Part shown: one piece after another, positions 14,955 to 23,427 of the stretch
Layout: each line of letters starts with the position of its first letter
Position numbering within the stretch: position 1 is the first letter of the stretch
Source: an uncultured Sphingomonas sp.
GTDB taxonomy: Bacteria; Pseudomonadota; Alphaproteobacteria; Sphingomonadales; Sphingomonadaceae
Assembly: GCA_946482655.1 (NCBI GenBank)
Contig: CAMLSA010000026.1
Coordinates: forward strand, 1-32,837
DNA length: 32,837 nucleotides
Reading direction: 5' to 3'
Notes under the pieces: generated by a model
The model's input: the letters and a program-made list of their open reading frames with translations, nothing else
Database searches by the model: none
What the model was told of the DNA's origin: nothing
Position numbers and translations under genes: made by a program

Positions 14955-16184
14955 ATGACGAGAAGCGAGATGAGCGAGCAGCGGCAGATGGGCATTGCGA
15001 GCCAGGCCATCCCCGCTGACCTGTTCATCACGCATGAGCTTGGCGCCAGAGAGCCCAAGCGGTTCGACGCCGCGCAAGAGGTCGCCGCCATGCAGATGAT
15101 CGCGAACCGGATGGCATCCAGTCCGCATGACCTTCTACCCTATTTCGTCGATCTCGCCATGCAGCTCACCGAGGCCGCCGCCGCCGGGCTCACCTTGCTG
15201 GACCCGGAAGCGCCCGATCAGCTGCTCTGGTGCCAATTGCGTGGATCCTTCCGCAAATTCGAGAACACCAGATCGTGGCGCGACAACAGCATTTGCAACG
15301 CCACGTTGGAACAGGGCGTCGTGACCCTCCTGGCCCATCCCGAGCGCGTATATGGCTGGATCGCCGATGCCGGTCTTTCGATGCCGGAAGCGTTGATGGT
15401 TCCTCTCCATGTGGCAGGCGAGCCGATCGGTACGCTCTGGGTCGGCACCGAAGCGAGAAACCATTTCGATCGAGGCGACGCTCAACTGCTGGCGGAACTC
15501 GCCGGCTTCGTCGGCATCGCCCTGGAAATGACGCGCAAGGAGGCATCCTTGCGCAAATCCCTCGAGCAGCAGGAGATCGTCGCCGACGAGATGAGCCATC
15601 GCCTGAAGAACGTGTTCGCCGTAGCCGACGGGATGGTGCGGGCGACGGCAAAAAGAGCCGAGACGCCGGACGACATGGCCGACACATTGACCGGCCGGCT
15701 GCACGCCCTGGAGAAAGCGCACGCGCTGCTGCAGCGCAAGGTCAAGGATATCGAAAGCAGTCCCGCCGCCACGGATCTTCACAGGCTCATCGCTACGATC
15801 ACCCAGGGCCATGGCTTCGTCTCGACCATTCCGGACTCGCCCTTCTCGTTCACCGGGCCGGCTGTGCTCTGCGGTGAACACGCCATCAACGGACTTGCCC
15901 TGCTGGTCCATGAACTGGCCACCAACGCGTCCAAATATGGCGCGCTGTCGCAGTCCGGCGGGCGCGTGGATGTCAGCTGGAGCGTGGCGGATGACGAGCT
16001 GACGATCGGCTGGGCCGAGAGGGGTGGCCCGCGGATCGAGAAGGCGCCGTCGCGCCGCGGCTTCGGCACCAGCTTGATAGACCGGACGGTCGCCGCCCAA
16101 TTTCACGGTGTCTTGCATCGCGAATGGCGGTCCGAGGGGCTGTTCGCCCATATGCGCCTGTCGCTGAGCAGGGTTAGGACCTAA
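14955..16184 (+). CDS. Soluble GAF-domain sensor histidine kinase, HWE type
   Basis: A 409-residue cytoplasmic kinase with no membrane segment. An N-terminal GAF-like domain (about 35-195, including TEAAAAGLTLLD and VPLHVAGEPIGTLWVG) would bind a small ligand or chromophore. The dimerisation/phospho-acceptor box is EMSHRLKNVFAVADGMV with His215. The ATPase N-box is LVHELATNASKYGAL, the diagnostic WAE of HWE kinases is in GWAERGGP, and GFGTSLID is the G2 box. HWE kinases commonly feed phosphate to PhyR-type or single-domain regulators in alphaproteobacterial stress responses, but no partner is encoded here. Start uncertain: ATG at 14955 or 14970; the frame's earlier start at 14748 is unlikely. 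Confidence 0.87.
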   Translation: MTRSEMSEQRQMGIASQAIPADLFITHELGAREPKRFDAAQEVAAMQMIANRMASSPHDLLPYFVDLAMQLTEAAAAGLTLLDPEAPDQLLWCQLRGSFRKFENTRSWRDNSICNATLEQGVVTLLAHPERVYGWIADAGLSMPEALMVPLHVAGEPIGTLWVGTEARNHFDRGDAQLLAELAGFVGIALEMTRKEASLRKSLEQQEIVADEMSHRLKNVFAVADGMVRATAKRAETPDDMADTLTGRLHALEKAHALLQRKVKDIESSPAATDLHRLIATITQGHGFVSTIPDSPFSFTGPAVLCGEHAINGLALLVHELATNASKYGALSQSGGRVDVSWSVADDELTIGWAERGGPRIEKAPSRRGFGTSLIDRTVAAQFHGVLHREWRSEGLFAHMRLSLSRVRT

Positions 16185-16242
16185 CCCGACGCCACCCCGG
16201 AATCCCGCGGTCACTCAGTCCGGATTCACGATATGGTTCCGA

Positions 16243-17208
16243 TCAAAAACGCTCACCGACCATCGCTTCGCTTTTCGCCCAGAGCGCTTTCGCGGTTGCG
16301 GGATTGAGCGCAAAGGGCTTGATCCCGTCCCTTATCTCCGGATTGTCGACAGGCTCGGCGACATGGCAATCCTCACAATAGAGCCCGCCCACCGAACCGG
16401 CGGGGGCGATCAGTCCGGCCCAGAGCGACGTCGCCGCACCCTGGGGGATGCTCTTTAAACTGAAGCCCGGCCGGCCGTGCTTGATATTGTCCGCCTCGAT
16501 CCTGGCGATCAACGCTTTCATCGCGGTGGGGTCCATATGCCGCGCCAGCTCCGTCCGGATGCCGCCGGGATGGACCGCCGTCGCGCGCACCCCGCGATCC
16601 CGATGGCGGCGATCGAACTCGACTGCGAACAGGATGTTGGCAGTCTTGGAGCGGCCATAGGCGATATGCGGATCATAGGTGGTGCGATCGAAATTGGGAT
16701 CGTCGAGATCGACATCCGAATTGCGATGCGCGGCCGACGACAGGATCACCAGCCGGCCGCCCGGCCTTATCAGCGGCGCGATCCTGTTGACGAGCAGGAA
16801 ATGGCCGAGATGGTTGGTGCCGAACTGCGTCTCGAAGCCATCCACGGTCTTGCCGAACGGGCAGGCCATCACGCCTGCATTGGCGATGACCACGTCGAAG
16901 GACCGTCCGTCGGCGATGAGATTGTCGGCGCAGGCCCGGACGCTCGTCAGCGAGGCAAGGTCGAGCTCGACCAGCGCGATGCTGCCACCGCCGCGAGTCG
17001 CCGCCGCCCGCACCCCCTCGGTCGCACGGTGGGCCTTGCCCAGGTCGCGTGCGGCCCCGATCACATCGGCGCCATGCTCCACCAGCGCCCGCGCGGTCTC
17101 GACGCCGAGGCCTGCCGAAACCCCAGTGACAAGGACGCGCCTGCCCTTGAGATCCAGGCCGTCGAGCACCTCGTCGCTGGTCGATTCCGCGCCAAAGTCC
17201 ATGGTCAT
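16243..17208 (-). CDS. SDR family oxidoreductase (retinol-dehydrogenase-like)
   Basis: A 321-residue long-type short-chain dehydrogenase. The cofactor motif TGVSAGLG lies at about 28-35, AARDLGKA after beta-2 suits NADP binding, and ANAGV stands for NNAG. The catalytic set is Ser in LSSAAH, then YGRSK with Tyr and Lys about four residues apart. The C-terminal extension with PQGAATSLWAGL and GGLYCEDCHVA is typical of the retinol/WW-domain oxidoreductase-like subgroup. GGGAG about 7 bp upstream of the ATG supports the start at 17208. The doxX gene lies 80 bp upstream on the same strand. Substrate unknown. Confidence 0.9.
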   Translation of the reverse strand: MTMDFGAESTSDEVLDGLDLKGRRVLVTGVSAGLGVETARALVEHGADVIGAARDLGKAHRATEGVRAAATRGGGSIALVELDLASLTSVRACADNLIADGRSFDVVIANAGVMACPFGKTVDGFETQFGTNHLGHFLLVNRIAPLIRPGGRLVILSSAAHRNSDVDLDDPNFDRTTYDPHIAYGRSKTANILFAVEFDRRHRDRGVRATAVHPGGIRTELARHMDPTAMKALIARIEADNIKHGRPGFSLKSIPQGAATSLWAGLIAPAGSVGGLYCEDCHVAEPVDNPEIRDGIKPFALNPATAKALWAKSEAMVGERF

Positions 17209-17288
17209 GCTGCTCTCCCGTTCGGTCTTCCCGCCGCGGTCATAAGCTGCCCGCTGCGCCTAGGACAGAAGGCCGCCGCCGGCTGGTC

Positions 17289-17699
17289 TCATTCATTCGG
17301 TGGGCTGCGCAAAGAGGTGTCCAGGCTGATCGGCCCCGGCCCGGCGAACACCAAATAGAGGAAGACGAAGCAATAAAGGATCGCCGCGTCCCCCATATTG
17401 TTGACTGGAAAGAAATCCCGGGGCGCATGACCGAGGAAGTAGGCGAAGGCCATTGTGCCCGAAGCGACGAACGCCGCCGGCCGGGTGAACAATCCAAGCG
17501 CGATGAGTGCGCCTCCGATCAGTTCCACGATGCCGGCGAAATCGCCGGGGGACTGCAGCGCCCAGGCGCTTCCCGCGCGTTCGCCGGCGGGAAAGGAAAG
17601 GAATTTCTGTGTTCCATGCGCAAGGAACAGAAGGCCGGCCATGATGCGCAGGATGCTCAGCATGAGCGGTGCGCGCTGCTCGAGCGAGTTGATGTTCAT
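17289..17699 (-). CDS. DoxX family membrane protein
   Basis: A 136-residue protein with four predicted membrane helices: LMLSILRIMAGLLFLAHG, FAGIVELIGGALIALGLF, AAFVASGTMAFAYFL and a last one near AAILYCFVFLYLVFAGPG. The order and spacing, with the HGTQKF motif after helix 1, are typical of the DoxX/DoxD superfamily. Family roles range from thiosulfate:quinone oxidoreductase subunits to redox-stress membrane partners; nothing here selects among them. I chose the ATG at 17699 (MNINSLEQRAP) rather than the first codon at 17756, because the longer N-terminus is not typical. Possibly co-transcribed with the SDR gene downstream. Confidence 0.88.
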   Translation of the reverse strand: MNINSLEQRAPLMLSILRIMAGLLFLAHGTQKFLSFPAGERAGSAWALQSPGDFAGIVELIGGALIALGLFTRPAAFVASGTMAFAYFLGHAPRDFFPVNNMGDAAILYCFVFLYLVFAGPGPISLDTSLRSPPNE

Positions 17700-17798
17700 G
17701 CCTTCGATCCCGCTGTTATTGGCGGTCAGAATAGTGAGGCGCGGCCTGACTGCCAAGATGGCATAAGGATCGAAGGCGATGGCGGCATGGTTGCCTCG

Positions 17799-18788
17799 CT
17801 ATTGCTTCAGCCACTGGAGCAGCCGGTGCCGCGCGGGCGTGGCTACGGGGCCGCCCGCCGGCGGATCGAGGGGATAGCCTAGCGAGCGCAAATCCCACTC
17901 CATCCGCTCCGCGAGCCAGCGATTGGATCGCCAGAACCGTTCGGCGATCCAGTCCGCCATAGCCGTGTCGATCCCGGCCGCCAGCCTGCGCACGGGCCCG
18001 AACAACGGCCACCGGTTGAGCCGGCGGAACAGCCATTTGCGGATCGAGTACCAATAGGGAATGTGGACCAGCCACGCTTTATAGAGCAGCGATCGCGCGG
18101 TGAAGAGATTGGCGATGCGCAGCAGCGGGATCAGCCCGGCGCGGTAGCGGCCGTTGACCCGCTCTGCGCCGGGATCGGGCAAGGTCGTTCGCAGGATTTC
18201 GCCGATCGCGCCGAGGATGCGGCGGCGATCGCGCACCAGCGCCTCATAGGGCAGAACGGTCACATTGTCGGGCCCATACAGCCTGTCATAGCATTGGATA
18301 AGCCCGCGATAGTCGAGCTCCGCAAAGTCGAAGCAGGGAATCTTGAAGGGCCGTTCCTTGCCCATGAAGCGATATTTCCGGGGCAACAGATAGCGGCTGA
18401 GCGACGCGGTGCCGCCCTCGCGCAGATATTGGTGGTACCAGGACACGGCGGCGCTCGGCTGGGCGCGGACGAAGATGAGCACATGCGCTTCGGGAATGGT
18501 GGCATGGAGCCGCCGCGCCATCTCCCTGGCGATGTAGGTCGAGGCGAGCCCTTGGTGGAGAACGCCGGACAGGTCCTCCTCGCTCAGGATCGCCGGCTTG
18601 TCCAGGTCGTCCAGACCAAGCGAGACGCGCGCCGCGGCCGGATCGAAATCATAGGCGTCTCGAGACATGAAGGTGGCGCGGATCGCCCGTTGATCGATCA
18701 GGTGATGCGTCGTCAGCCGCGGATAGACACATTTCTGGAACCAGCTCGTGCCGGTCTTGTGGAAGCCGATGTGGACGAGCGGGCGCAC
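17799..18788 (-). CDS. Sulfotransferase domain protein, last gene of a four-gene operon
   Basis: A 329-residue predicted PAPS-dependent sulfotransferase. The phosphosulfate loop is HIGFHKTGTSWFQ at about 7-19. The 3'-phosphate site is VLIFVRAQPSAAVSWYHQY at about 103-121. The remainder is Arg/Trp/Tyr-rich with no export signal. It is only distantly like the sulfotransferase at 1984-2919. It begins 9 bp after the stop of nnrD, so it is the distal gene of the ypfJ-phosphatase-nnrD unit, an unusual partner for a metabolite-repair gene. The acceptor may be a polysaccharide or glycolipid; this is inference. Confidence 0.82.
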   Translation of the reverse strand: MRPLVHIGFHKTGTSWFQKCVYPRLTTHHLIDQRAIRATFMSRDAYDFDPAAARVSLGLDDLDKPAILSEEDLSGVLHQGLASTYIAREMARRLHATIPEAHVLIFVRAQPSAAVSWYHQYLREGGTASLSRYLLPRKYRFMGKERPFKIPCFDFAELDYRGLIQCYDRLYGPDNVTVLPYEALVRDRRRILGAIGEILRTTLPDPGAERVNGRYRAGLIPLLRIANLFTARSLLYKAWLVHIPYWYSIRKWLFRRLNRWPLFGPVRRLAAGIDTAMADWIAERFWRSNRWLAERMEWDLRSLGYPLDPPAGGPVATPARHRLLQWLKQ

Positions 18789-18797
18789 GCTCGCGGC

Positions 18798-19697
18798 TCA
18801 GCACTGCCCATCCAGGGCGCGCGCCATCAGCATCGGGATCTCGCCGCTCAGGTCGCGGGCGAGGAACCCGATCGGGCCGACGCGCCGGGCCGTCGCCTGC
18901 CCCGCCTCGCCATGCAGCCAAACGCCCCAGGCCGCCGCGGTCATCGGATCGGCACCGCGCGCGGCAAGCCCGGCGATCACGCCGGCAAGCACGTCGCCCG
19001 AACCGCCGGTCGCGAGGCCGGCGCAATCGCTGCCATAGATCAATGTCTCGCCCCCGGGTGCGGCGATCACCGTTTCGTCCGCCTTGAGCACGATGACGGC
19101 ATCGAAGGTTCCGGCGGCGGCCTGCGCGCAGGCGACCGGATCTTCGGCGATCTCCTCCTCCGACGCCCCGGTGAGCCGAGCCATCTCGCCATAATGCGGC
19201 GTCAGGATGGTTCGCCCCTGGCGCGCGGCGATCAGCGGTGCGAGCGGCCTCGCACAGGAGATCGCCGCGGCGTCGAGGATCGCGGTCTGATCCTCTCCCA
19301 GCTCGCTCAGCAATCCCTCGATCAGTGCGCGGGCGCTCGGCTGGCTGACCATGCCCGGGCCGATCAGCAGCGCATTGCAGTAGCGAGCGGCGTTCTGGAG
19401 CTTCGCCGCCGCGTCGTCTCCGATCTCGCCGTCTTCACCGGTCGGCAGGCCGATCATCGCCGCCTCGGGGACGAGCACGCCCAGGTGCATCGCCCCCGCG
19501 TCGACCGTCGCGATCTGGAGCTTGCCGGCACCGCTGCGCAGCACCGCCTCTCCGGTCAGCCTCAGCGCGCCGGGAACGAACATGCTGCCGCCGACCAGCA
19601 GGACGCGGCCGCGACTATTCTTGTCGCCGGCGTGGCTGGGATCGGGCAAGGAATGCGCCGCACGCCAGATGGCATCGAGGGGGGCGGCCTCGCTCAT
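18798..19697 (-). CDS. nnrD: ADP-dependent NAD(P)HX dehydratase (stand-alone NnrD domain)
   Basis: A 299-residue ribokinase-like protein that would dehydrate the S-form of hydrated NAD(P)H back to NAD(P)H. The family signature GLATGGSGDVLAGVIAGL contains the catalytic Asp; earlier GRVLLVGGSMFVPGALRLTGEAVLRSGAGK and LTPHYGEMARL are also typical. Many bacteria fuse this domain to the NnrE epimerase; here there is no epimerase domain and no nnrE nearby. The ATG at 19697 overlaps the stop of the phosphatase gene (ATGA), giving translational coupling and deciding the start. The open frame extends upstream to 19841 but only within the preceding gene. Confidence 0.9.
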   Translation of the reverse strand: MSEAAPLDAIWRAAHSLPDPSHAGDKNSRGRVLLVGGSMFVPGALRLTGEAVLRSGAGKLQIATVDAGAMHLGVLVPEAAMIGLPTGEDGEIGDDAAAKLQNAARYCNALLIGPGMVSQPSARALIEGLLSELGEDQTAILDAAAISCARPLAPLIAARQGRTILTPHYGEMARLTGASEEEIAEDPVACAQAAAGTFDAVIVLKADETVIAAPGGETLIYGSDCAGLATGGSGDVLAGVIAGLAARGADPMTAAAWGVWLHGEAGQATARRVGPIGFLARDLSGEIPMLMARALDGQC

Positions 19698-20458
19698 CCG
19701 CGCGCCGCCACGATCGGATCGCGCGCGCGGGTGACCGGCATATGCTCGGCCTCCATCGGCGCGGTCGCATTGTAGCGGACCAACGCGAGATTGCCGTCCT
19801 TGCCCATATTCGGGTCGAAGCGATATTCGGTAACCGAGCAATTGGCGACATCAGCCTCGCGGTCGATCGCCAGGATCGCCGCCTCGTCGAGATTCTCGAT
19901 GATGTACCGCAGGCAGAGCACCACGACCTGATGCGCGAAGATCATCACCCGCCGCTCGGCATAATGAAGCGAGACCGTATCGAGCAGCGAGCGCAGCCGC
20001 AGGATCACGTCGCACCAGCTCTCGCCGCCCGGCGGACGATGGTAGAATTTGCCGAGGATCTTCCGGAAATCGGCCTGGTCGGGAAAGACGTTGGCGATGC
20101 CGTGGGTGGTCAGGCCGTCGAGAACGCCGAACTCCTTCTCGCGGAGCCGCTCGTCCATGCAGATCCGTTCGTCGTGCGCCGCGCCACCGGCGTCGCGGAA
20201 CAGCTGCGCGGTCTGCATCGAGCGCCGATAGGGCGAGGACAGCAGGATATCGGGCCGATCCTCCTCGGCGTTCTGCGAGAACCAGTGGCCGAGTGCATGG
20301 GCCTGTTGCTCGCCGAGAGGGCTGAGCGGGACATCGACGTCGCGGCCGCTGATGCCGATGCGGTCCACCCCCGCCCGATGCGCCGCATCGCGCGCGACAT
20401 TGCCAGCGCTCTGGCCGTGGCGGATGATCCACAGGCAGGCGGGCCAACGCTGCCGCAT
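19694..20458 (-). CDS. Histidine phosphatase family protein
   Basis: A 254-residue member of the phosphoglycerate-mutase-like histidine phosphatase superfamily. The phospho-accepting His14 lies in IIRHGQSAGN. LSPLGEQQAHALGHWF and SSPYRRSMQTAQLF supply the conserved Arg of the phosphate pocket. Glu is in DERLREKEFGVLDG, and the second His is in IFAHQVVVL. The length and the insertion at about 125-150 (NVFPDQADFRKIL) argue against a true cofactor-dependent phosphoglycerate mutase. Its start overlaps the stop of the metalloprotease gene by 1 bp (TGATG), and its stop overlaps the nnrD start. Substrate unknown. Confidence 0.88.
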   Translation of the reverse strand: MRQRWPACLWIIRHGQSAGNVARDAAHRAGVDRIGISGRDVDVPLSPLGEQQAHALGHWFSQNAEEDRPDILLSSPYRRSMQTAQLFRDAGGAAHDERICMDERLREKEFGVLDGLTTHGIANVFPDQADFRKILGKFYHRPPGGESWCDVILRLRSLLDTVSLHYAERRVMIFAHQVVVLCLRYIIENLDEAAILAIDREADVANCSVTEYRFDPNMGKDGNLALVRYNATAPMEAEHMPVTRARDPIVAARG

Positions 20459-21321
20459 CAGCGGGCGCTGAACGTGTCGCAGCGAGAAGGATCGCCGCTC
20501 GTCAGCCCAACCTGGAGCCAGCGCTGCCGTTCGGCGGCGCTGCCATGGGTGAAGCCTTCGGGCACGACATAGCCCTGGCTCGCCTTCTGGAGCGTGTCAT
20601 CGCCCACCGCTGCGGCGGCGCGCATGCCCGCCTCGGCATCGCCTGGCTCGAGCAGGTTCTTGTCGTTCCTGGCCCAGACCCCGGCATAGCAATCGGCCTG
20701 GAGCTCGACCTTGACCTGGAGCGCGTTGGCCGCGCCTTCGCTGAGCCGCCCCTGCTCACGCCGCACGCGATCGAGCGTCCCTTCCAGATGCTGGATGTGA
20801 TGGCCGACCTCGTGCGCGATCACATAAGCCTGGGCGAATTCGCCGGGTGCGCCGAACCGATTGCCGAGTTGGTCGAAGAAGCTGGTGTCGAGGAAGATGC
20901 GCGTGTCGGCGGGGCAGTAGAAGGGGCCCGCCTGAGCGTTGGCATAGCCGCAGCCCGCCTGTGTGCCGCCCGAATAGAAAACCAGGGTGGTGGGGCGATA
21001 TTGCGCGCCCTGCCGGCTGAAAAGCTCGCCCCAGATGCGCTCGGTCGATCCCAGCACCTTGAGCGAACGGCGCTGGACCTCGCTGAGCTCGCCCGGCGCC
21101 GAGCCCGGCCGGCTCTGCTGGACGACGGGTGTCACGCCCTGCTCGCCGATCAGCGACAATGGATTGACCCCGAGGACGAGCGAGATGATGCCGATGACGA
21201 TCAGCGATCCGCAACCGAGCCCGCCGCGTCCGAGCGGAATGCCGATCGGCAATCCGAAACCGCGACCGCCGCCCGACCGAACCTCATAATTGCTGCTTTC
21301 GCGTTCATCGTCGAGCCGCAT
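20458..21321 (-). CDS. ypfJ: Neutral zinc metallopeptidase, YpfJ family
   Basis: A 287-residue membrane-anchored metalloprotease. A Gly-rich N-terminus ([20 protein letters not shown]) leads into one membrane helix ([17 protein letters not shown], about 37-53). The periplasmic domain has the zinc site [13 protein letters not shown] and the downstream ADCYAGVWA, where the Asp/Glu is the third ligand region. This order is characteristic of the YpfJ family (PF04228). I chose the ATG at 21321 because GGGGAGA lies about 6 bp upstream. It is first in a tightly packed four-gene unit with the histidine phosphatase, nnrD and a sulfotransferase. Physiological substrates are unknown. Confidence 0.93.
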   Translation of the reverse strand: MRLDDERESSNYEVRSGGGRGFGLPIGIPLGRGGLGCGSLIVIGIISLVLGVNPLSLIGEQGVTPVVQQSRPGSAPGELSEVQRRSLKVLGSTERIWGELFSRQGAQYRPTTLVFYSGGTQAGCGYANAQAGPFYCPADTRIFLDTSFFDQLGNRFGAPGEFAQAYVIAHEVGHHIQHLEGTLDRVRREQGRLSEGAANALQVKVELQADCYAGVWARNDKNLLEPGDAEAGMRAAAAVGDDTLQKASQGYVVPEGFTHGSAAERQRWLQVGLTSGDPSRCDTFSAR

Positions 21322-21673
21322 GCAAATCTCCCCAACCAGAGAGAGAGAATGCATCGCTGGCGTTATGGTTGCAGGAGGCCCATTGCGTGCGCTGCGTTCT
21401 CCGGCACTTCCGGGCCGTGGCCCGCTTCGCAGCCGCCTTCAGGGCGCGATATTCGGACTTGGTGCAATAGCGGCCAAAGGCGTAAAGGACGTCTGGGGCG
21501 TAGTCCAACTCACGAGGAGCAACGATCGTGGCTCGTTTGAGCGTGTATCGCCATGCCGGATCACCCAATGCGATGATCTCATATTTGACCACTTCATTAG
21601 GTGGCAGTCGCGAGTTCCAGCGAACCTCGAGATAGAAGGCATAGCGCTTAGCCGGGCAAGAGCTGCGGAACAT
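21305..21673 (-). CDS. Unrecognised Trp/Tyr-rich hypothetical protein (122 aa)
   Basis: An open frame of 122 residues in the otherwise empty stretch between ypfJ and hutH. Residues 10-85 look protein-like: [20 protein letters not shown], then [16 protein letters not shown] and [18 protein letters not shown], rich in Tyr, Trp, Lys and Arg. Codon use is less GC-biased than in the neighbours, which may mean foreign origin or decay. The last ~17 bp overlap the ypfJ start and cover its ribosome-binding site, which is unusual. I do not recognise a family. No clear ribosome-binding site is seen before the ATG at 21673. It may be real, truncated or fortuitous. Confidence 0.45.
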   Translation of the reverse strand: MFRSSCPAKRYAFYLEVRWNSRLPPNEVVKYEIIALGDPAWRYTLKRATIVAPRELDYAPDVLYAFGRYCTKSEYRALKAAAKRATARKCRRTQRTQWASCNHNASDAFSLSGWGDLHAARR

Positions 21674-21739
21674 CTCGCGGCCTGCGGAGCTTGTCTACCG
21701 CATCGACTACAATCCTCTCCAAGCCCGCAGGAAAGGCCT

Positions 21740-23269
21740 ATGAGCGAGATCCTCCTCAAGCCCGGCGCCGTGCCGCTCGATCAGTGGCGCGCCATCTATC
21801 GCGGTGCAGTGCCCCGGCTGGATTCCGCATGCGGGCCGCTGATCGCCGAAAGCGCCGCCGCGGTCGGCCGGATCCTCGCCCGGCACAAGCCGGTCTATGG
21901 GATCAACACCGGCTTCGGAAAGCTCGCCAGCGCCAGGATCGGCGACGAGGACTTGGCCACGCTCCAGCGCAACATCGTGCTGAGTCATGCCGCAGGCACC
22001 GGCGCGTCCTCTCCCACAGCCATCGTCCGGCTGATGATGGCGCTCAAGCTCGCCAGCCTCGCGCAGGGCGCGTCGGGGGTGAAGCCCGAGACGATCGAGT
22101 TGATCGAGGCGATGCTGCTCGCCGGACTCACCCCGGTCATTCCCTCTCAAGGCTCGTGCGGTGCGAGCGGCGATCTCGCGCCGCTCGCACATATGGCGGC
22201 GGCGATGATCGGTGTCGGCCAGATCGATTTGGGCGGCCGGCGGCTGACCGCCGAGGGCGCGCTCGCGCGAGCCGGACTAACCCCCCTCACGCTCGGCCCC
22301 AAGGAGGGGCTGGCGCTGCTCAACGGCACCCAGTTCTCAACGGCCAACGCGCTGGCCGGGTTGTTCGAAACCGAGCTGATCTTCCAGTCGGCGCTGATCA
22401 CCGGCGCACTCGCGACCGAGGCGGCCAGGGGATCCGACACGCCGTTCGATCCGCGCATCCATGCACTGCGCCGCCAGCCGGGCCAGATCGAGGCAGCGGA
22501 TGCGCTTCGCCGGCTGATGGCGGGATCGGCGATCCGCGCGAGCCACCTTGAAGGCGATGCCCGGATCCAGGATCCCTATTGCCTGCGCTGCCAGCCGCAG
22601 GTAATGGGCGCCGCGCTCGACGTGCTGGCCGGCGCCGCCGCGATGCTCCGCACCGAGGCCAATGGCGTATCGGACAATCCGTTGATCTTCCCTGACACCG
22701 ACGAGGCGCTGTCGGGCGGCAATTTCCACGCCGAGCCGGTCGCCTTCGCCGCCGATATGATGGCGCTCGCGATCTGTGAGATCGGATCGATCACCGAACG
22801 GCGGATCGCGATGCTGGTCGATCCCGCCCTGTCGGGCCTGCCCGCCTTCCTGACGCCGCAGCCTGGACTCAATTCGGGCTTTATGATTCCGCAGGTGACC
22901 GCCGCCGCGCTGGTCTCCGAGAACAAGCAGCGCGCGACGCCGGCGAGCGTCGATTCGATCCCTACCTCCGCCAATCAGGAGGACCATGTCTCGATGGCGG
23001 CGCATGGCGCGCGGCGGCTGCTCGACATGGCGGGCAATGCCAGCGCAATCGTCGGCATCGAACTGCTTGCGGCGGCGCAGGGCTGCGAGTTTCACGCGCC
23101 GCTGCTTTCGAGCAGACCGCTTGAGGCCGCGCGGGCCCGGCTTCGGCAGGAGGTGCCGATGCTCGACCATGACCGCCATATCCACCCCGATATGGAAGCC
23201 GCGATCATGATCGTCCGCTCGGGCACCCTGATCGCCGCGGCGGGCATCGACTTGCCGGGAATCGGGTGA
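21740..23269 (+). CDS. hutH: Histidine ammonia-lyase
   Basis: A 509-residue histidase that converts L-histidine to trans-urocanate and ammonia, the first step of histidine catabolism. The MIO prosthetic group forms from A142-S143-G144 in [14 protein letters not shown], and the catalytic Tyr53 lies in [10 protein letters not shown]; both fall at the numbering known for the Pseudomonas enzyme. [13 protein letters not shown] and [15 protein letters not shown] are further family motifs. I chose the ATG at 21740, preceded by AGGAAAGG; the frame extends upstream to 21290 without protein-like content. No hutU, hutI or hutF is adjacent. Its stop overlaps a short ORF that looks like a broken hutG. Confidence 0.95.
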   Translation: MSEILLKPGAVPLDQWRAIYRGAVPRLDSACGPLIAESAAAVGRILARHKPVYGINTGFGKLASARIGDEDLATLQRNIVLSHAAGTGASSPTAIVRLMMALKLASLAQGASGVKPETIELIEAMLLAGLTPVIPSQGSCGASGDLAPLAHMAAAMIGVGQIDLGGRRLTAEGALARAGLTPLTLGPKEGLALLNGTQFSTANALAGLFETELIFQSALITGALATEAARGSDTPFDPRIHALRRQPGQIEAADALRRLMAGSAIRASHLEGDARIQDPYCLRCQPQVMGAALDVLAGAAAMLRTEANGVSDNPLIFPDTDEALSGGNFHAEPVAFAADMMALAICEIGSITERRIAMLVDPALSGLPAFLTPQPGLNSGFMIPQVTAAALVSENKQRATPASVDSIPTSANQEDHVSMAAHGARRLLDMAGNASAIVGIELLAAAQGCEFHAPLLSSRPLEAARARLRQEVPMLDHDRHIHPDMEAAIMIVRSGTLIAAAGIDLPGIG

Positions 23270-23352
23270 TGAACTGGCTTGAAATCCATCGCGGCGATGT
23301 CCGCGGCGTCACAACGGGAGAGCCGTTCACGCGCATCGGGGAGTCGATCTGA
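23269..23352 (+). pseudogene. Possible truncated start of hutG (N-formylglutamate deformylase)
   Basis: The ATG at 23269 overlaps the hutH stop (TGATG), the usual coupling between operon genes. The ORF begins [10 protein letters not shown], which resembles the first residues of HutG proteins (WL, four residues, GD, then normally APLIVSIPHTG). After residue 10 the likeness ends, and a stop follows at codon 28. The other two frames do not continue the family sequence before the next gene. The match is short, so this could also be a chance leader ORF. Confidence 0.4.
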
Positions 23353-23383
23353 CGGTCAGCCGATCGTACATCGATACCAATCG

Positions 23384-23391
23384 TTAACCAA
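23384..23391 (+). promoter_or_regulatory. TTAACCAA, CtrA half-site-like element before the chemotaxis receptor
   Basis: It matches the known CtrA half-site TTAACCAT at 7 of 8 positions and lies 36 bp upstream of the ATG at 23428. CtrA controls motility and chemotaxis genes in many alphaproteobacteria. The second half of a full box (TTAA seven bases further) is absent here. Confidence 0.35.
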
Positions 23392-23427
23392 CTTTCGTCT
23401 AATTCCCCCTCCGGTGGGGAGAGAGAT

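Noticed and set aside
14801..14960. EcfG-type promoter for the HWE kinase
   Set aside because: GGAAA and GGAAT are present, but no GTT lies at the required distance.
16185..16242. Terminator between the HWE kinase and the SDR gene
   Set aside because: Only a 6-bp GAATCC/GGATTC pair with a 16-nt loop and no T-run; too weak to call.
18063..19775. 570-codon plus-strand open frame
   Set aside because: It lies opposite the sulfotransferase and nnrD genes and spans their boundary. Its composition is Arg/Gly/Asp-rich with no recognisable domain.
21674..21739. TACAAT as a sigma-70 -10 element before hutH
   Set aside because: The only TTG-type -35 candidate is 11 bp away, not about 17, so the pair does not make a promoter.
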